NCBI RefSeq assembly: GCF_050003625.1
Contig: NC_134397.1
Span: forward strand, 151,527,526-151,591,525
From: Haematobia irritans
Lineage: Eukaryota > Arthropoda > Insecta > Diptera > Muscidae
Direction of reading: 5' to 3'
DNA length: 64,000 nt
Every line of letters starts with the position of its first letter. Position 1 is the first letter of the stretch. Positions 33,043 through 44,415 of the stretch are shown here, piece after piece. Under the pieces are notes generated by a model. It was not told the DNA's origin and ran no database searches. It worked only from the letters and a program-made list of their open reading frames with translations. The position numbers and the translations under genes are program-made.

Positions 33043-34618
33043 TATACCCTCCACCATAGGATGGGGATATATTAACTTTATCATTCCGTTTGTAACACAT
33101 CGAAATATTGCTCTAAGACCCCATAAAGTATATAAATTCTGGGTCGTGGTGAAATTCTGAGTCGATCTGAGCATGTCCGTCCGTCCGTCTGTTGAAATCA
33201 CGCTAACTTCCGAACGAAACAAGCTATCGACTTGAAACTTGGCACAAGTAGTTGTTATTGATGTAGGTCGGATGGTATTGAAAATGGGCCATATCGGTCC
33301 ACTTTTACGTATAGCCCCCATATAAACGGACCCCCAAATTTGGCTTGCGATTGCTCTAAGAGAAGTAAATTTCATTCGATCCGGCTGAAATTTGGTACAT
33401 GGTGTAAGTATATGGTCTCTAACAACCATGCAAAAATTGGTCCATATCGGTCCATAATTACATATAGCCCCCTGATTTGGTTTGCGGAGCCTCTAAGAGA
33501 AGCAAATTTCATCCGATCCGGCTGAAATTTGGTACATGGTGTTAGTATATGGTCTCTAACAACCATGCAAAAATTGGTCCATATCGGTCCGTAATTACAT
33601 ATAGCCCCCATATAAACCGATCCCCTGATTTGGTTTGCGGAGCCTGTAAGATAACCAAATTTCATCCGATCCGGCTGAAATTTGGTACAAGGTGTTGGTA
33701 TATGTTCTCTAATGACCATGCAAAAATTGGTCCACATCGGCCCATAATTATATATAGCCCCCATATAAACCGATTCCAAGATTTGACCTCCGGAACTTCT
33801 TAAAGGAGCAAAAGTCATCCGATCCGATTGAAATTTGGTCCGTGGTGTTAGTATATTGTCTCTAACAACCGTGCCAAAATTGGTCCATATCGGTCCATAA
33901 TTTTATATAGCCCCCATATAAGCCGATCCCCAGATTTGACCTCCGGAGCCTCTTAGTGGAGCAAAATTCATCCGATCCGGTTGAAATTGGGTACGTGGTG
34001 TTAGTATATGGTCTCTAACAACCATGCAAGAATTGGTCCATATCGGTCCATAGTTATGTATAGCCCCCATATAAATCGATTTCCAGATTTTCGGTCTATA
34101 GTTATATATAGGCGATCCCCAATCACACAAACATTGGTCCTTATCGGTTCATAATATGGTTGCCACTCGAGCCAAAAATAATCTACCAAAATTTTATTTT
34201 TATAGAAAACATTGTCAAAATGTTATTTCTAAAGAAAATGTTGTCAAAATATTATTTCTATAGAACATTTTGTCAAAATTTTATTTCTATAGAAAATTTT
34301 GTCAGAATTTTATTTCTATAGAAATTTTTTTCCAAATTTTACTTCAAAATTTTATTTTGTCAAAATTGTATTTCTATAGAAACTTTAAACTTAATTATAT
34401 ACGTATTTAATCGGCTTTTTTTAGTTTACTATATACCACGTATGGACTATGTGGTATATATTACGGTATTAGGAAGTTTTAAGATACCATCGGCAAGTGT
34501 TACCGCAACCCAAGCAATTCGATTGTGGATGACAGTCTTCAGTAGAAGTTTCTACGCAATCCATGGTGGAGGGTACATAAGCTTCGGCCCGGCCGAACTT
34601 ACGGCCGTATATACTTGT
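33043..34618 (+). mobile_element. E element copy 7
   Basis: TATACCC hairpin, GTCCGTCCGTC (33176-33190), about five 153-bp repeats (33300-34090), the 'ggttgccactcgagcc' junction, a 29-bp satellite module (34190-34390), the 3' block, TTCGGCCCGGCCGAA and ACTTGT at 34618. It is a paralogue of E6 without the 3.1-kb insertion. Confidence 0.9.
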
Positions 34619-35790
34619 TTTTTTCCTGGGATACCCCCATCCTATGGTGTTAGGTATAAAAAAAAATCTAAACCAAAATAAAATTTTTGCAATAAATATT
34701 AGTTCACTTTAGCATCAGTTTTACAACAGGTTTTTTTTTTGCTGTGCAGAGGTATTTTGTCAATAAAGCTCATCTTTTGACTCTTCTTTAGTAGTTTCAT
34801 AGTTTTGTCGCATTTGTTATCACGGTTCGATGTTTGCGCCCATTCCTTTAATCAGCCTGCATAGATCTTGCGTTCCATAATTTTGCTTTCTGTAGCTCTT
34901 GCCCTTAAATTGTCAAATTATTCGCTCTTTAATAACTCTGAACACAATTTAAAACCCAAAGGTATCTTAGAGTAATATCAATTTTTACCCGTGTTTTCTT
35001 AAATATTTACAATCTATGTAGATTCAATATATACGCTTGGCATGAAGGAAAGATTTACAATTATTAACTTTATTGAAAAGTTTACCTTCTCCTTGGGGTC
35101 CTTGCATAGTGCATGTCCTTTTACAGAAAATATAGAGAATAGGCAAATAATAATAATGCCAGGATAGAACAAAGTCTAAGTAATCTTAACTTGTTTTCCC
35201 CGAGCTTTGAAAACTCTGGGTAGAAAGAAACCTAACCGGAATATCATGAACGAAAACAATACAAGGCAAGGACAACTTTAAATTGTTTGCAAAGAGTCAA
35301 CAAACTACATTGTATAGTAGATAGAGAGTTTTAAATTTTCCTTTTTTGTAAACGCCACCAATGCTGTTACAACAATAGAAAGGCAATAGTGTTCTGCGTG
35401 TGTTCTGTCAAAAGACTTTGCTGTGGACACTTTAGACAATCATGGAAAAAATGAACAACAAAAATCCTTTCTATGTAGATGGCTACCAACTATCTCTAAT
35501 AAAGGAGCAGCAATATTACTAGAATTGCAAGCAAAGGTTTTTGATTTTTTGTTAGTAATAATGGTATAAGGGAAAAACAAAATAATAAGCTATCATCCTA
35601 TGTGTAAAGGAACAGGTGGGGGTAGGATGGCCTATACCGTCGATCTGAGTCCAATCTAAATCTAAAGTGAGCCTTGTTGATGGTAGGAAGTATAATGGGA
35701 ATATCTGTATCTTTAGAGTCAATATCAAAATATGTCCCCACATCGTCTTTGGGTCTTTAGAACATCATATTACAAATTTTAGACAATGTG
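34619..35790. other. Duplicated flank then low-repeat tract
   Basis: 34619-34830 repeats the flank found after E6 (MITE end, inverted E hairpin, unique words). 34831-35790 holds no recognised gene or repeat; the small open frames lack motifs. Confidence 0.5.
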
Positions 35791-35975
35791 GCAGTGGCGC
35801 GGTTTCAAATTCCTCAAGAAGTCAAAATTATTGATGCTTCAAAAGCAAAATCACGAGATCAACTTATATGGGGGCTATACTCAGTTAGTGAGAGCTATAC
35901 TCCAACGGTGCCAAAAAGAAAAATTCTATCGAACAAGTGTTACAATGATGTTCAATTCCGTAACCACACGTTATA
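35791..35975. mobile_element. Degraded E repeat fragment
   Basis: 'caaaatcacgagatcaacttatatgggggctatac' matches the start of an E tandem repeat; the remainder is diverged. It ends at the TA flanking the mariner fragment. Confidence 0.45.
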
Positions 35976-36164
35976 ACAGGTTGGCTGATAAGTCCCCGGT
36001 CTGACACACAGATGGCGTCGCTAGTATTAAATGCATATTATTTTTATATAGTACCAACCTTCAAATGATTCATGTCAAAATTTGACGTCTGTAAGTCAAT
36101 TACTTTGTGAGATAGAGCGTTTTTTGTGAAGCAACTTTTGTTATTGTGAAAAAAAAATGGAAAA
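35976..36164 (+). mobile_element. Mariner (Himar1-like) 5' end fragment
   Basis: Starts with the terminal repeat ACAGGTTGGCTGATAAGTCC after TA, then the 5' untranslated region with 'gatggcgtcgctagtattaaatgc', the reverse complement of 14590-14658. It is truncated just after the transposase start codon (36158-36160), where an E 3' end begins. Confidence 0.9.
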
Positions 36165-37145
36165 ACAAGTATATACGGCCGTAAGTTCGGCCAGGCCGAA
36201 TCTTATGTACCCCTACTATGGATATCGTAGAAACTTCTACTGAAGCCGATGGCAAGGTATCTTCAAACTTCCTAACACCGTTATATATACCACATAGTCC
36301 ATACGTGGTATATATTAAACTAAAAAAGGCCGATTAAATACGTAGATAATTAAGTTTAAACTTTCTATAGAAATAAAATTTTGACAAAATAAAAAAATGT
36401 TGACAAAATTTTCTAGGTTAAATCTGGGGATCGGCTTATATGGGGGCTATATATAATTATGGGTCGATGTGGACCAATTTTTGCATGGTCATTAGAGAAC
36501 ATATACCAACACCATTTACCAAATTTCAGCCGGATCGAATGAAATTTGCTTCTCTTAGAGGCTCCGCAAGCCAAATCGGGGGATCGGTTTATATGGGGGC
36601 TATATATAATTATGGACCGATGTGGGCCAATTTTTGCATGGTTGTTAGAGACTATATACTAACACCATGTACCAAATTTCAGCCGGATCGGATGAAATTT
36701 GCTTCTCTTAGAGCAATCGCAAGCCAAATTAGGGGGGTTCGTTTATATGGGGGCAATACGTAAAAGTGGACCGATATGGAACAATTTTTGCATAGTTGTT
36801 AGAGACCCTATACTAACACCATGTACCAAATTTCAGCCGGATCGGATGAAATTTGCTTCTCTTAGAGCAATCGCAATCCAAATTAGGGGGGTTCGTTTAT
36901 ATGGGGGCAATACGTAAAAGTGGACCGATATGGAACAATTTTTGCATAGTTGTTAGAGACCCTATATTAACACCATGTACCAAATTTCAGCCGGATCGGA
37001 TGAAATTTGCTTCTCTTAGAGCAATCGCAAGCCAAATTTGGGGGTCCGTTTATATGGGGGCTATACGTTAAAGTGGACCGATATGGACCAATTTTTGCAT
37101 GGTTGTTAGAGACCATATACTAACAGCATGGCCGTATATACTTGC
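36165..37145. mobile_element. E element copy 8, 3'-3' chimera
   Basis: The left edge is a 3' end in minus orientation (ACAAGTATATACGGCC..., full 3' block to about 36350), followed by a two-unit 29-bp satellite remnant (36358-36418) and 153-bp repeats (36420-37125). The right edge is GGCCGTATATACTTGC in plus orientation, joined abruptly to a repeat. No 5' hairpin is present. Two adjacent repeats (36765-36920, 36920-37070) are nearly identical, so repeat number changed recently. Confidence 0.75.
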
Positions 37146-37309
37146 TTTATCTAACATAGAAAACTTGCAATTAAGAAGACAATTTTAAGAAATAAAACTA
37201 TACATTGCAAGAACTGTTACCGCAACCCAAGGAATTTGATTTTTGATGACAATCTTTAAATCTTTAAATACCCATGGAGGAGGGTAAATAAAATTCGTTT
37301 ATACTTGTT
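37146..37309 (+). mobile_element. Degenerate E 3' block
   Basis: 'gcaagaactgttaccgcaacccaaggaattt', 'tacccatggaggagggta' and 'tatacttgtt' are decayed forms of the E 3' terminal block. Confidence 0.6.
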
Positions 37310-37464
37310 GGCATAATCGGAAGTTCATAATTTAATTCCTTTAACGCGAAACAATTGCAGCAAATTTGTTATCGAAATTAAAGAGCTATTTACAGTTCAT
37401 CTAATACAGATGCACGGAGGCTTGAACCTAACAGGAAACTAAAAACCAATAGATAATATTCAGA

Positions 37465-38335
37465 GGGCACTAACCAGAGAATGAAGCCGACCCATTTGTG
37501 TCGGCTGCGGCTGAAACAAAATTTTGGAATAAGGCGGTGGCTTGACGCTGGATTCAAAAATTTGTATATATTACACTGAAAAAAAAAGCATACTCGGTTT
37601 CAAAGATTTTGTCTTTACTTTAAAAAATTTGGTATTGATTCCGAGCCAAAGAAGCGGAGAATACAAGTAAGGATATTTTTAAGACACAATTCTCTTTTAA
37701 ATTTGGGTTTTGTGTACTTGCTTCTAGGAAGCAAATTTTAATTTTTCGCTTTCTCAGCTTTTTTTCTTCATATGCTATCAAAGTCCTTTAAAAACGAGTT
37801 AACGGCAACTTTATTTTCCAAATTAGGACTCGACTTCCAGTAGAAATTATGCTATGTTTGAAGTAAAAAACTTCTTTAAAATAAAGTGTTGAAAAACATG
37901 TCCTATTTGAACGATTTTTTGCTTTGTAGTCAAGATGCAAAAAGACAACAAATTTAAAGACAATTTCATTAAATTTAAAGAATTTTTCTGAATTATTAAA
38001 GTCAAGTTGACCTTAGCCTATACATTTTTTCTTTCATGTTAAGATACCCATTTTTAAGTCGAATCACTTAATTATAAGGACAATACGACATTTTTGAAAA
38101 GTTTATCGACTTTTGGACAAGGAAAATAACTTTATGCGTCTTCTATGCTAAGCAAAATTTGTATTCGTATTTTAAAGACATGAAATCTTTACCTCACGAC
38201 AATATTTTTTTCAGTGTAATTTGAAGTGATGCGAATGGTAATGAGATTATCAAAATTGAGTCGACATATTCGGCTTCGAATAGCAAAAACTGGTCGGCGG
38301 CGACGCGATTCGGTGGCTTCATTCTCTGGCACTCA
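37465..38335. mobile_element. MITE with CCAGAGAATGAAGCC ends containing a second MITE
   Basis: CCAGAGAATGAAGCC at 37474-37488 is mirrored by GGCTTCATTCTCTGG at 38315-38329, with short (G+C)-rich subterminal sequence on both sides (cggctgcggctg; ggtcggcggcgacgcg). The interior is mostly the CACTGAAAA-type MITE at 37574-38216, leaving only about 220 bp for the outer element. Confidence 0.6.
37574..38216. mobile_element. CACTGAAAA-type MITE
   Basis: Ends CACTGAAAAAAAAAGC and ATTTTTTTCAGTG flanked by TA. Nearly collinear with 30252-30899; differences include small deletions (for example the 'ttttagagaa' words near 38130). Confidence 0.85.
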
Positions 38336-39157
38336 CCTATCCTAACCTAGAATTTATTCATATATTCTATTGTGTTCATATACAAGTTATAAAGGACATA
38401 TGTTGAGCTTTAAATCGATCACTACAACTAGAGATTGAGGCAATTTTAAATTTCATTTTACTTTATTGTAGCTTCAAGCGTAAATAAAGTAAATCACAAA
38501 TCAAAATTCAACCAAAGGAAATATTTCTCGAGGAAATTAAAATTGCGTCATAAGTACTAACTTTTAGTAACAAAGAACTCAATATTTGTCTTCCAAATCA
38601 AACCTTCATAGCCATTTCCATTCACATATTACTTAAAGATATCTTCCATTCCCATCCCTTGTTTGATTGTTGATTTTCGTTTATTTTTGGCTAGGTTTCT
38701 TAAGTGTTTTGTCACTTAAAGCAATTGACATTTTCTGTTGATTTAATGAATTGATATTTCTCAATTGATTACAACTCTCGGTACGTGTTCCTTGGACTGA
38801 TGCCAGTGTCATCGACATAGTCATCTTCTACTTCAATTTTAAGCACGAAGACAGAATTTTGGCATCACATTGGAGACGGTATACATTAATGGAAAATTAG
38901 AAAATGCTATTCCCTTAAGGAGTTTACAAATTGGTAAAATTTAAATGCTTCATCTAATTTAACCATTTTTGAAATTCTTGAAATAGATTGGAGTGGATGT
39001 CAGCTTAAATGATGAGTAATTTAATTGATAGTATGTGTTTGATTAATATAATGTTATTTCGATCTAAATACACATCTATATGTGGGAAATAAAAGACTAA
39101 AAGAGGATAGAAACCTTTTACAAAAAAATAAAATATATTAGGATAGTCTAAAATTTA
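38336..39157. other. Low-repeat A+T-rich tract
   Basis: No gene, RNA or repeat recognised. Confidence 0.5.
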
Positions 39158-40872
39158 ACAAGTATATACAGCAGTAAGTTCGGCCGGGCCGAATCTTAAA
39201 TACCCACCACCATGAACCAAATATTAGGGTTTCCTTTGAAATTTCAGGAGGGCTTGAGGACTTGAGGACACTTCCCGAAGATAAATTTAAAGATTTCATC
39301 CATGAGGACTATATCAGATTCTGGATTTATAAGAACCATTTTTGTTTGAGTTTTAGAGGAATCATTAACATCTCTTGTAAGTGTGCAAGAAAATTATAAA
39401 ATAACGTCTTGATTTGAAATCTTAAATCTGTAGAACTAAAATCTGGAAATTTTACATTGAGTTTCAAGCAATTTTCATGATCAGTGCGACTTCTACACCC
39501 TCAAGAAGTGAAGTCGGTCTATATGGAGGCATTACCAAATGGACCTATAAAAACCTAATCCGATACACGTTTTTGTGAGCCTAAAATACCAGAATATTTA
39601 CAATTTCAGGCAAAATCAGATAAAAACTACGGTTTCTAGAAACCCAAGGAGTTAAATCGGGAGATCGTTCTTATGGGGGCTATACTGAAATATGGACCGA
39701 TGCTCAACGTTTTCGGCACACCTCTTTATGACCCGAAAATACATCTAGATTTCCAATTTCAGGCAAATAGGATAAAAACTTCGGATTCTAGAAGCCCAAG
39801 AAGTAAAATCGGGAAATCGGTCTATATGGGGGCTATACCAAAATATGGACCGATCCTCACCATTTTCGGCACACTTCTTTATGGTCCTAAAATACCTCTA
39901 GATTTCCAATTTCAGACAAATTGGATAAAAAATAAGGTTTCTATAAGCCCAAGACCCCAAATCGGGAGGTCGTTTTATATGGGGAACATAGCAAAACATG
40001 GACCGATACTCACAATTTTTGGCACACGTATTTGTGGTCCTACAATACCTCTAGATTTCCAATTTCCGGTAAATTGAATAAAAACTGCGATTTCTATAAG
40101 CCAAAGAAGTAAAATCGTGAGATGGGTTTTTATGGGGGCTATACCAAAATATGGACCGATACTCACAATTTTTGGCACACGTATTTGTGGTCCTACAATA
40201 CCTCTAGATTTCCATTTTCAGGTAAATTGAATAAAAACTGCGGTTTCTATAAGCCCAAGAAGTAAAATCGGGAGATCGGTCTATATGGGGGCTATACCAA
40301 AATATGGACCGATACTCACAATTTTTGGCACACGTATTTGTGGTCCTACAATACCTCTAGATTTCCAATTTCCGGTAAATTGAATAAAAACTGCGATTTC
40401 TATAAGCCAAAGAAGTAAAATCGGGAGATGGGTCTATATGGGGGCTATACCAAAATATGGACCAATACTCACAATTTTCGGCACACGTATTTGTAGTCCG
40501 ACAATACCTCTAGATTTCCAATTTCAGGTAAATTGAATAAAAACTGCGGTTTCTATAAGCCCAAGAAGTAAAATCGGGAGATCGGTCTATATGGGGGCTA
40601 TGCCAAAACGTGGACCGATACTCACCATTTTTGGCACACCTCTTTAAGGTCACAAAATACCTCCAGATTTCAAATTTCAGGCAAATTGGATAAAAACTAC
40701 GGTTTCTATAAGCCCAAGACCCCAAATCGGGAGGTCGGTTTATATGGGGACTATATCAAAACCTGGACCGATACAGCCCATCTTCGAACTTGACCTGCCT
40801 GCAGACAAAAGACGAGTTTGTGCAAAATTTCAGCACGATTGCTTCATTATTGAAGACTGTAGCGTGATTACA

Positions 40873-40918
<46 letters not shown>

Positions 40919-41069
40919 GGACAGACGGACATCGTTATATCGTCTTAGAATTTCTCCCTGATCAAGAATATATATACTTTATATAGTCGGAAATCGATAT
41001 TTCGATGCGTTACAAACGGAATGACAAACTTATTATACCCCCGTCACCATTCTATGGTGGTGGGTATAA
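39158..41069 (-). mobile_element. E element copy 9 (subfamily with 'aagaagtaaaatcggg' repeats)
   Basis: Complete 1.9-kb copy in minus orientation. 5' hairpin at 41069 (TATACCCACCACCATAGAATGG and its mirror), core, a clean (CTGT/GTCTGTCT)n run (40874-40930), about seven tandem repeats of roughly 150 bp (39640-40740), then a 3' block with palindrome TTCGGCCCGGCCGAA and ACTTGT (39158). The tandem repeat differs from that of E1-E8 but follows the same 'tatatgggggctat...atggaccgat' scheme. The open frame 39673-40077 is repeat-derived. Nearly identical to 54733-56636, inverted. Confidence 0.9.
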
Positions 41070-41170
41070 AAATGAAGACAGACTCGAGGGACTATATGAT
41101 AATAGGTCAATTGAAAAAGTCCCCAGCCTACCGAATAAAACAAGATTTTTGTTTTATCATTTCGGGTTTT

Positions 41171-42960
41171 TATACTCTCTACCATGTCGGGATGACGTTC
41201 TGTTTGTAACAAATTGAGTTACAAAGTGATCTGGCTATGTTCGTCCGTCCGCCCGTGTGTTGAAACCAAAATTTTATTTCTATAATTTTTTTTTCCAAAT
41301 TTTATAGAAATAAATTTTTCAAAATTCTATTTCTATAGAAATTTTTGTCAAAATTTTATATCTCTAGAAAATTTTGTCAAAATTGTATTGCTATAAAAAG
41401 TTTTGTCAAAAATTTATTTCTACGGAAAATTTTGTCAAAATTTTATTTCTATAGAAAATGTTATCAAAATTTAATATCAATAGAAAATTTGGTCAAAATG
41501 CTATTTCTATAGAAAATTTTGTCAAAATTTTATTTCTATAGACCATTTTGTCAAAATTTTATTTCTATAGAAAATTTTGTCAAAATTTTATTTCTATTGA
41601 AAATGTTATCAAAATTTTATTTCTATAGAAAATGTTATCAATATTTTATTTCTTATATTTCATGTTAGCCTGATAATGAAACAGGCAATTGACGTCCAAA
41701 TGCATTATATCTAATTATACAATTATTTTTCGAGCTTTATGGACAGATATAGATTAAGGAACACGGTTAATAGAGCCATTGAAAAGAAAACGCCAGATAC
41801 AAATCTATACACGCCTGGACTGTACATGTTTCGGTTCGGGCGAATGAACCTTTCCACAGCCTTTAGTATAGATCTGGCTGGGAGAGATAACTCAATTTTG
41901 GGCCCTTTATGCTAACTCCTTATGGAGAAAACATTTGGGAAATTTCCTCTTACAAATTGAATCATCTTTTCTCCCACTGTACATCATCTTTTCATATAAC
42001 TTACAAGTCCCTTAATCTTATTTTTATTTCGTTTTGTTACGACTGTTCACCACTTAGGTGAATTCTAACAAATTAGCTTTCTAAAAATAAATTTCGTGTT
42101 GTTGCATTACTATGTAACAAAACGAAATAAAAATAAGATTAAGGGACTTGTAAGTTATATGAAAAGATGATGTACAGTGGGAGAAAAGATGATTCAATTT
42201 GTAAGAGGAAATTTCCCAAATGTTTTCTCCATAAGGAGTTAGCATAAAGGGCCCAAAATTGAGTTATCTCTCCCAGCCAGATCTATACTAAAGGCTGTGG
42301 AAAGGTTCATTCGCCCGAACCGAAACATGTACAGTCCAGGCGTGTATAGATTGGTATCTGGCGTTTTCTTTTCAATGGCTCTATTAACCATGTTCCTTAA
42401 TCTATATCTGTCCATAAAGCTCGAAAAATAATTGTATAATTAGAAATATTTTATTTCTATAGAAAATTTTGTCAAAATTTTATTTCTATAGAAAATTTTG
42501 TCAAAATTTTATTTCTATAGAAAATTTTGCCAACATTTTATTTCTATAGAAAATTTTGTCGAAATTTTATTTCTATAGAAAATTTTGTCAAAATTTTATT
42601 TCTATAGAAAATTTTGTCGAAATTTTATTTCTTTAGAAAATGTTATCAAAATTTTATTTCTATAGAAAATGTTATCAAAATTTTATTTCTATAAAAAATG
42701 TTGTCAAAATTTTATTTCTATAGAAAATTTTGTCAACATTTTATTACTATAGAAAATTTTGTCAAAATTTTATTACTATAGAACATTTTGTCAAAATTTT
42801 ATTTTTATAGAAAATTTTGTCGGACTAAATTTATATACGTATTTAATCGGCCTTTTTGTTGTTTAATATATCCCGCGTATGGACTAACTTACAATTTAGA
42901 AGACGGTGTTAAGGAAGTCTTAAGATACCTTGGTTCGTATATTGAAGTTTCATTTGAAAA
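41171..42960 (+). mobile_element. E element copy 10, degenerate, mostly satellite
   Basis: A decayed 5' block (TATACTCTCTACCATGTCGG, 'gttctgtttgtaaca', GTCCGTCCGCCCG at 41244-41256) leads directly into 29-bp satellite (41272-41653). After the palindromic element it continues as satellite (42459-42835) and then the E 3' block 'tatacgtatttaatcgg...gaagacggtgttaagg', which ends before its hairpin. It has no 153-bp repeats. Sequence after about 42950 resembles 16180-16240 inverted. Confidence 0.7.
41654..42444. mobile_element. Foldback element: 329-bp arms, 73-bp loop
   Basis: Arms 41712-42040 and 42114-42442 are reverse complements of exactly equal length, with only about two mismatches by eye (near 41761 and 41806). 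The loop (42041-42113) contains a small hairpin TTCACC-ACTTA-GGTGAA. A 58-bp extension on the left only (41654-41711) matches 13305-13350. The satellite variant AATATTTTATTTCT occurs on both sides (41640-41653, 42445-42458), a probable 14-bp duplication. There is no protein frame. Confidence 0.9.
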
Positions 42961-43184
42961 CTCCTTGTCGTAGCGGGTTACTAGATAATATGTAAAATGT
43001 CACGTAGATTCTATGAAACATACTCAGGAAGATCGTGTCGAAATTGTATTTACAATTTGCACATATGGGATCTACGTCAGATTCCTGATTGCAAACAAAA
43101 ATCAAATATTTAAGACTGTAGAGTGCTTACACCAGGCATACAGACGGGCATTATTAGATCCTGTTTAGAATTTATCGATGTATC

Positions 43185-43782
43185 CCAGCAAAAACTCCTT
43201 TTACCAGGTATGAGTACAAGCCCAGCAAAAACTCCTATTACCAGGTATGAGTACAAGTATGCCTGCCCCAAATTGGTAACAACTTCCTCGTACATACATC
43301 AGTAGTAATACTTTTACACGGGCATGACATTGGAGGAAAGTACTTCCGTGCAAGCATACCAGCAGTCGAAAAATAAGTACTTCTTCGCAAGCATACCAGC
43401 TCTCCAAAAATAATATCTTTACCATAAAGGTACCCAAAAAGTGCGAACTCACACCTGTTGTTTTGTAATTCAACACACTATTGCACGCTCCACGACATGG
43501 ATCTATTCAATGATATTATTTTGTAATATAAATTATGTACAATACAACTTTAATACAAATGTAATTTGGCATTACTTATCGCTACTATTAACGGTGCCCA
43601 CTGTAGAGTCGAACCCGGACCTCAAGATATGATTTTGATTACCGGTATTAATAGAAGAATCACTTTTTGCCTACACAGGTAAGTTATTATTTTTAAACCC
43701 CAGGTAATACTGCAAGTAGTAACTTTTTGATTACCGGTATTACTGAAAGAATCACTAGTGCTTACCCAGTTTTTGCTGGGAG
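43185..43782. mobile_element. MITE with CCCAGCAAAAACT ends and tRNA-like pieces
   Basis: CCCAGCAAAAACT occurs at 43185 and again at 43229 within a duplicated 44-bp start, and in reverse at 43770-43782 (AGTTTTTGCTGGG). The interior holds a minus-strand tRNA-like stretch (43450-43500, acctgttgttttgtaattcaacacac), a second B-box-like gtcgaacccggac (43609-43621), and two copies of 'gattaccggtatta'. Confidence 0.6.
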
Positions 43783-43787
43783 TATGC

Positions 43788-44180
43788 CTGCGCCAAATAG
43801 GTAACAACTTCTTTGTACATATATCAGCAGTAATACTTTTACATGGGCATGACATTGGAGGAAAGTACTTCGGTGCAAGCATACCAGCAGTCGAAAAATA
43901 AGTACTTCCTCGCAAGCATACCAACTGTCCAAAAATAATAGGTTTACAATAAATAGAGTCAAAAAGATCGAGTGAGTTGCTGCTCTCATATCTAATTATA
44001 GATTTTATTCTCTCTTATAAAAGTTAGTTTCGTATGCTCGATATTTTACTACCCCTTTCTCTCCCTCTGTTTATATTTATGGTACAATTTGTACTTTGAA
44101 AATCTCTATGACGCCAGGAGGAATCGAACTCAGACCTGTTGTTTTGTAATCCAACACACTATACCCTACTCCACGGCATG
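43788..44180. mobile_element. Second partial copy of the same MITE interior
   Basis: 43788-43945 repeats 43257-43410 at high identity. It is followed by a minus-strand tRNA-like unit (about 44108-44178: box B GAGTTCGATTCC, anticodon-arm region TTGGATTACAAAACAAC). 44180-44415 shows nothing recognisable. Confidence 0.55.
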
Positions 44181-44415
44181 TATTTATTCAATCATGTAAT
44201 TTTACATTATAAAGTATTTGCTATACAACTTAAGAAAACAAGGTTATTTTTATTGGCATTATAAATGAATATGTTGCAATTTTTTTCTGAAATGTAATTT
44301 TCGCTACTATTAACAGTGCCCACTACCGCTATAGAGGTTATTCGATTAAAAAAATAAGAAAAAGGCAAATTTTCAACAAAAATTTAATTAATCAATATTT
44401 AATACGAATAAAAAA

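Noticed and set aside
37474..38329. P-element relation of the CCAGAGAATGAAGCC ends
   Set aside because: No 8-bp duplication or transposase similarity could be seen.
39673..40077. 134-codon frame conserved between 39673-40077 and 55717-56121
   Set aside because: Conservation is explained by the near-identity of the two E elements, not by coding constraint.
41712..42442. 731-bp palindrome as a pure sequencing artefact
   Set aside because: The arms stop at defined points, the satellite flanks keep one orientation, and a direct duplication is present; an artefact remains possible and is listed as a test.
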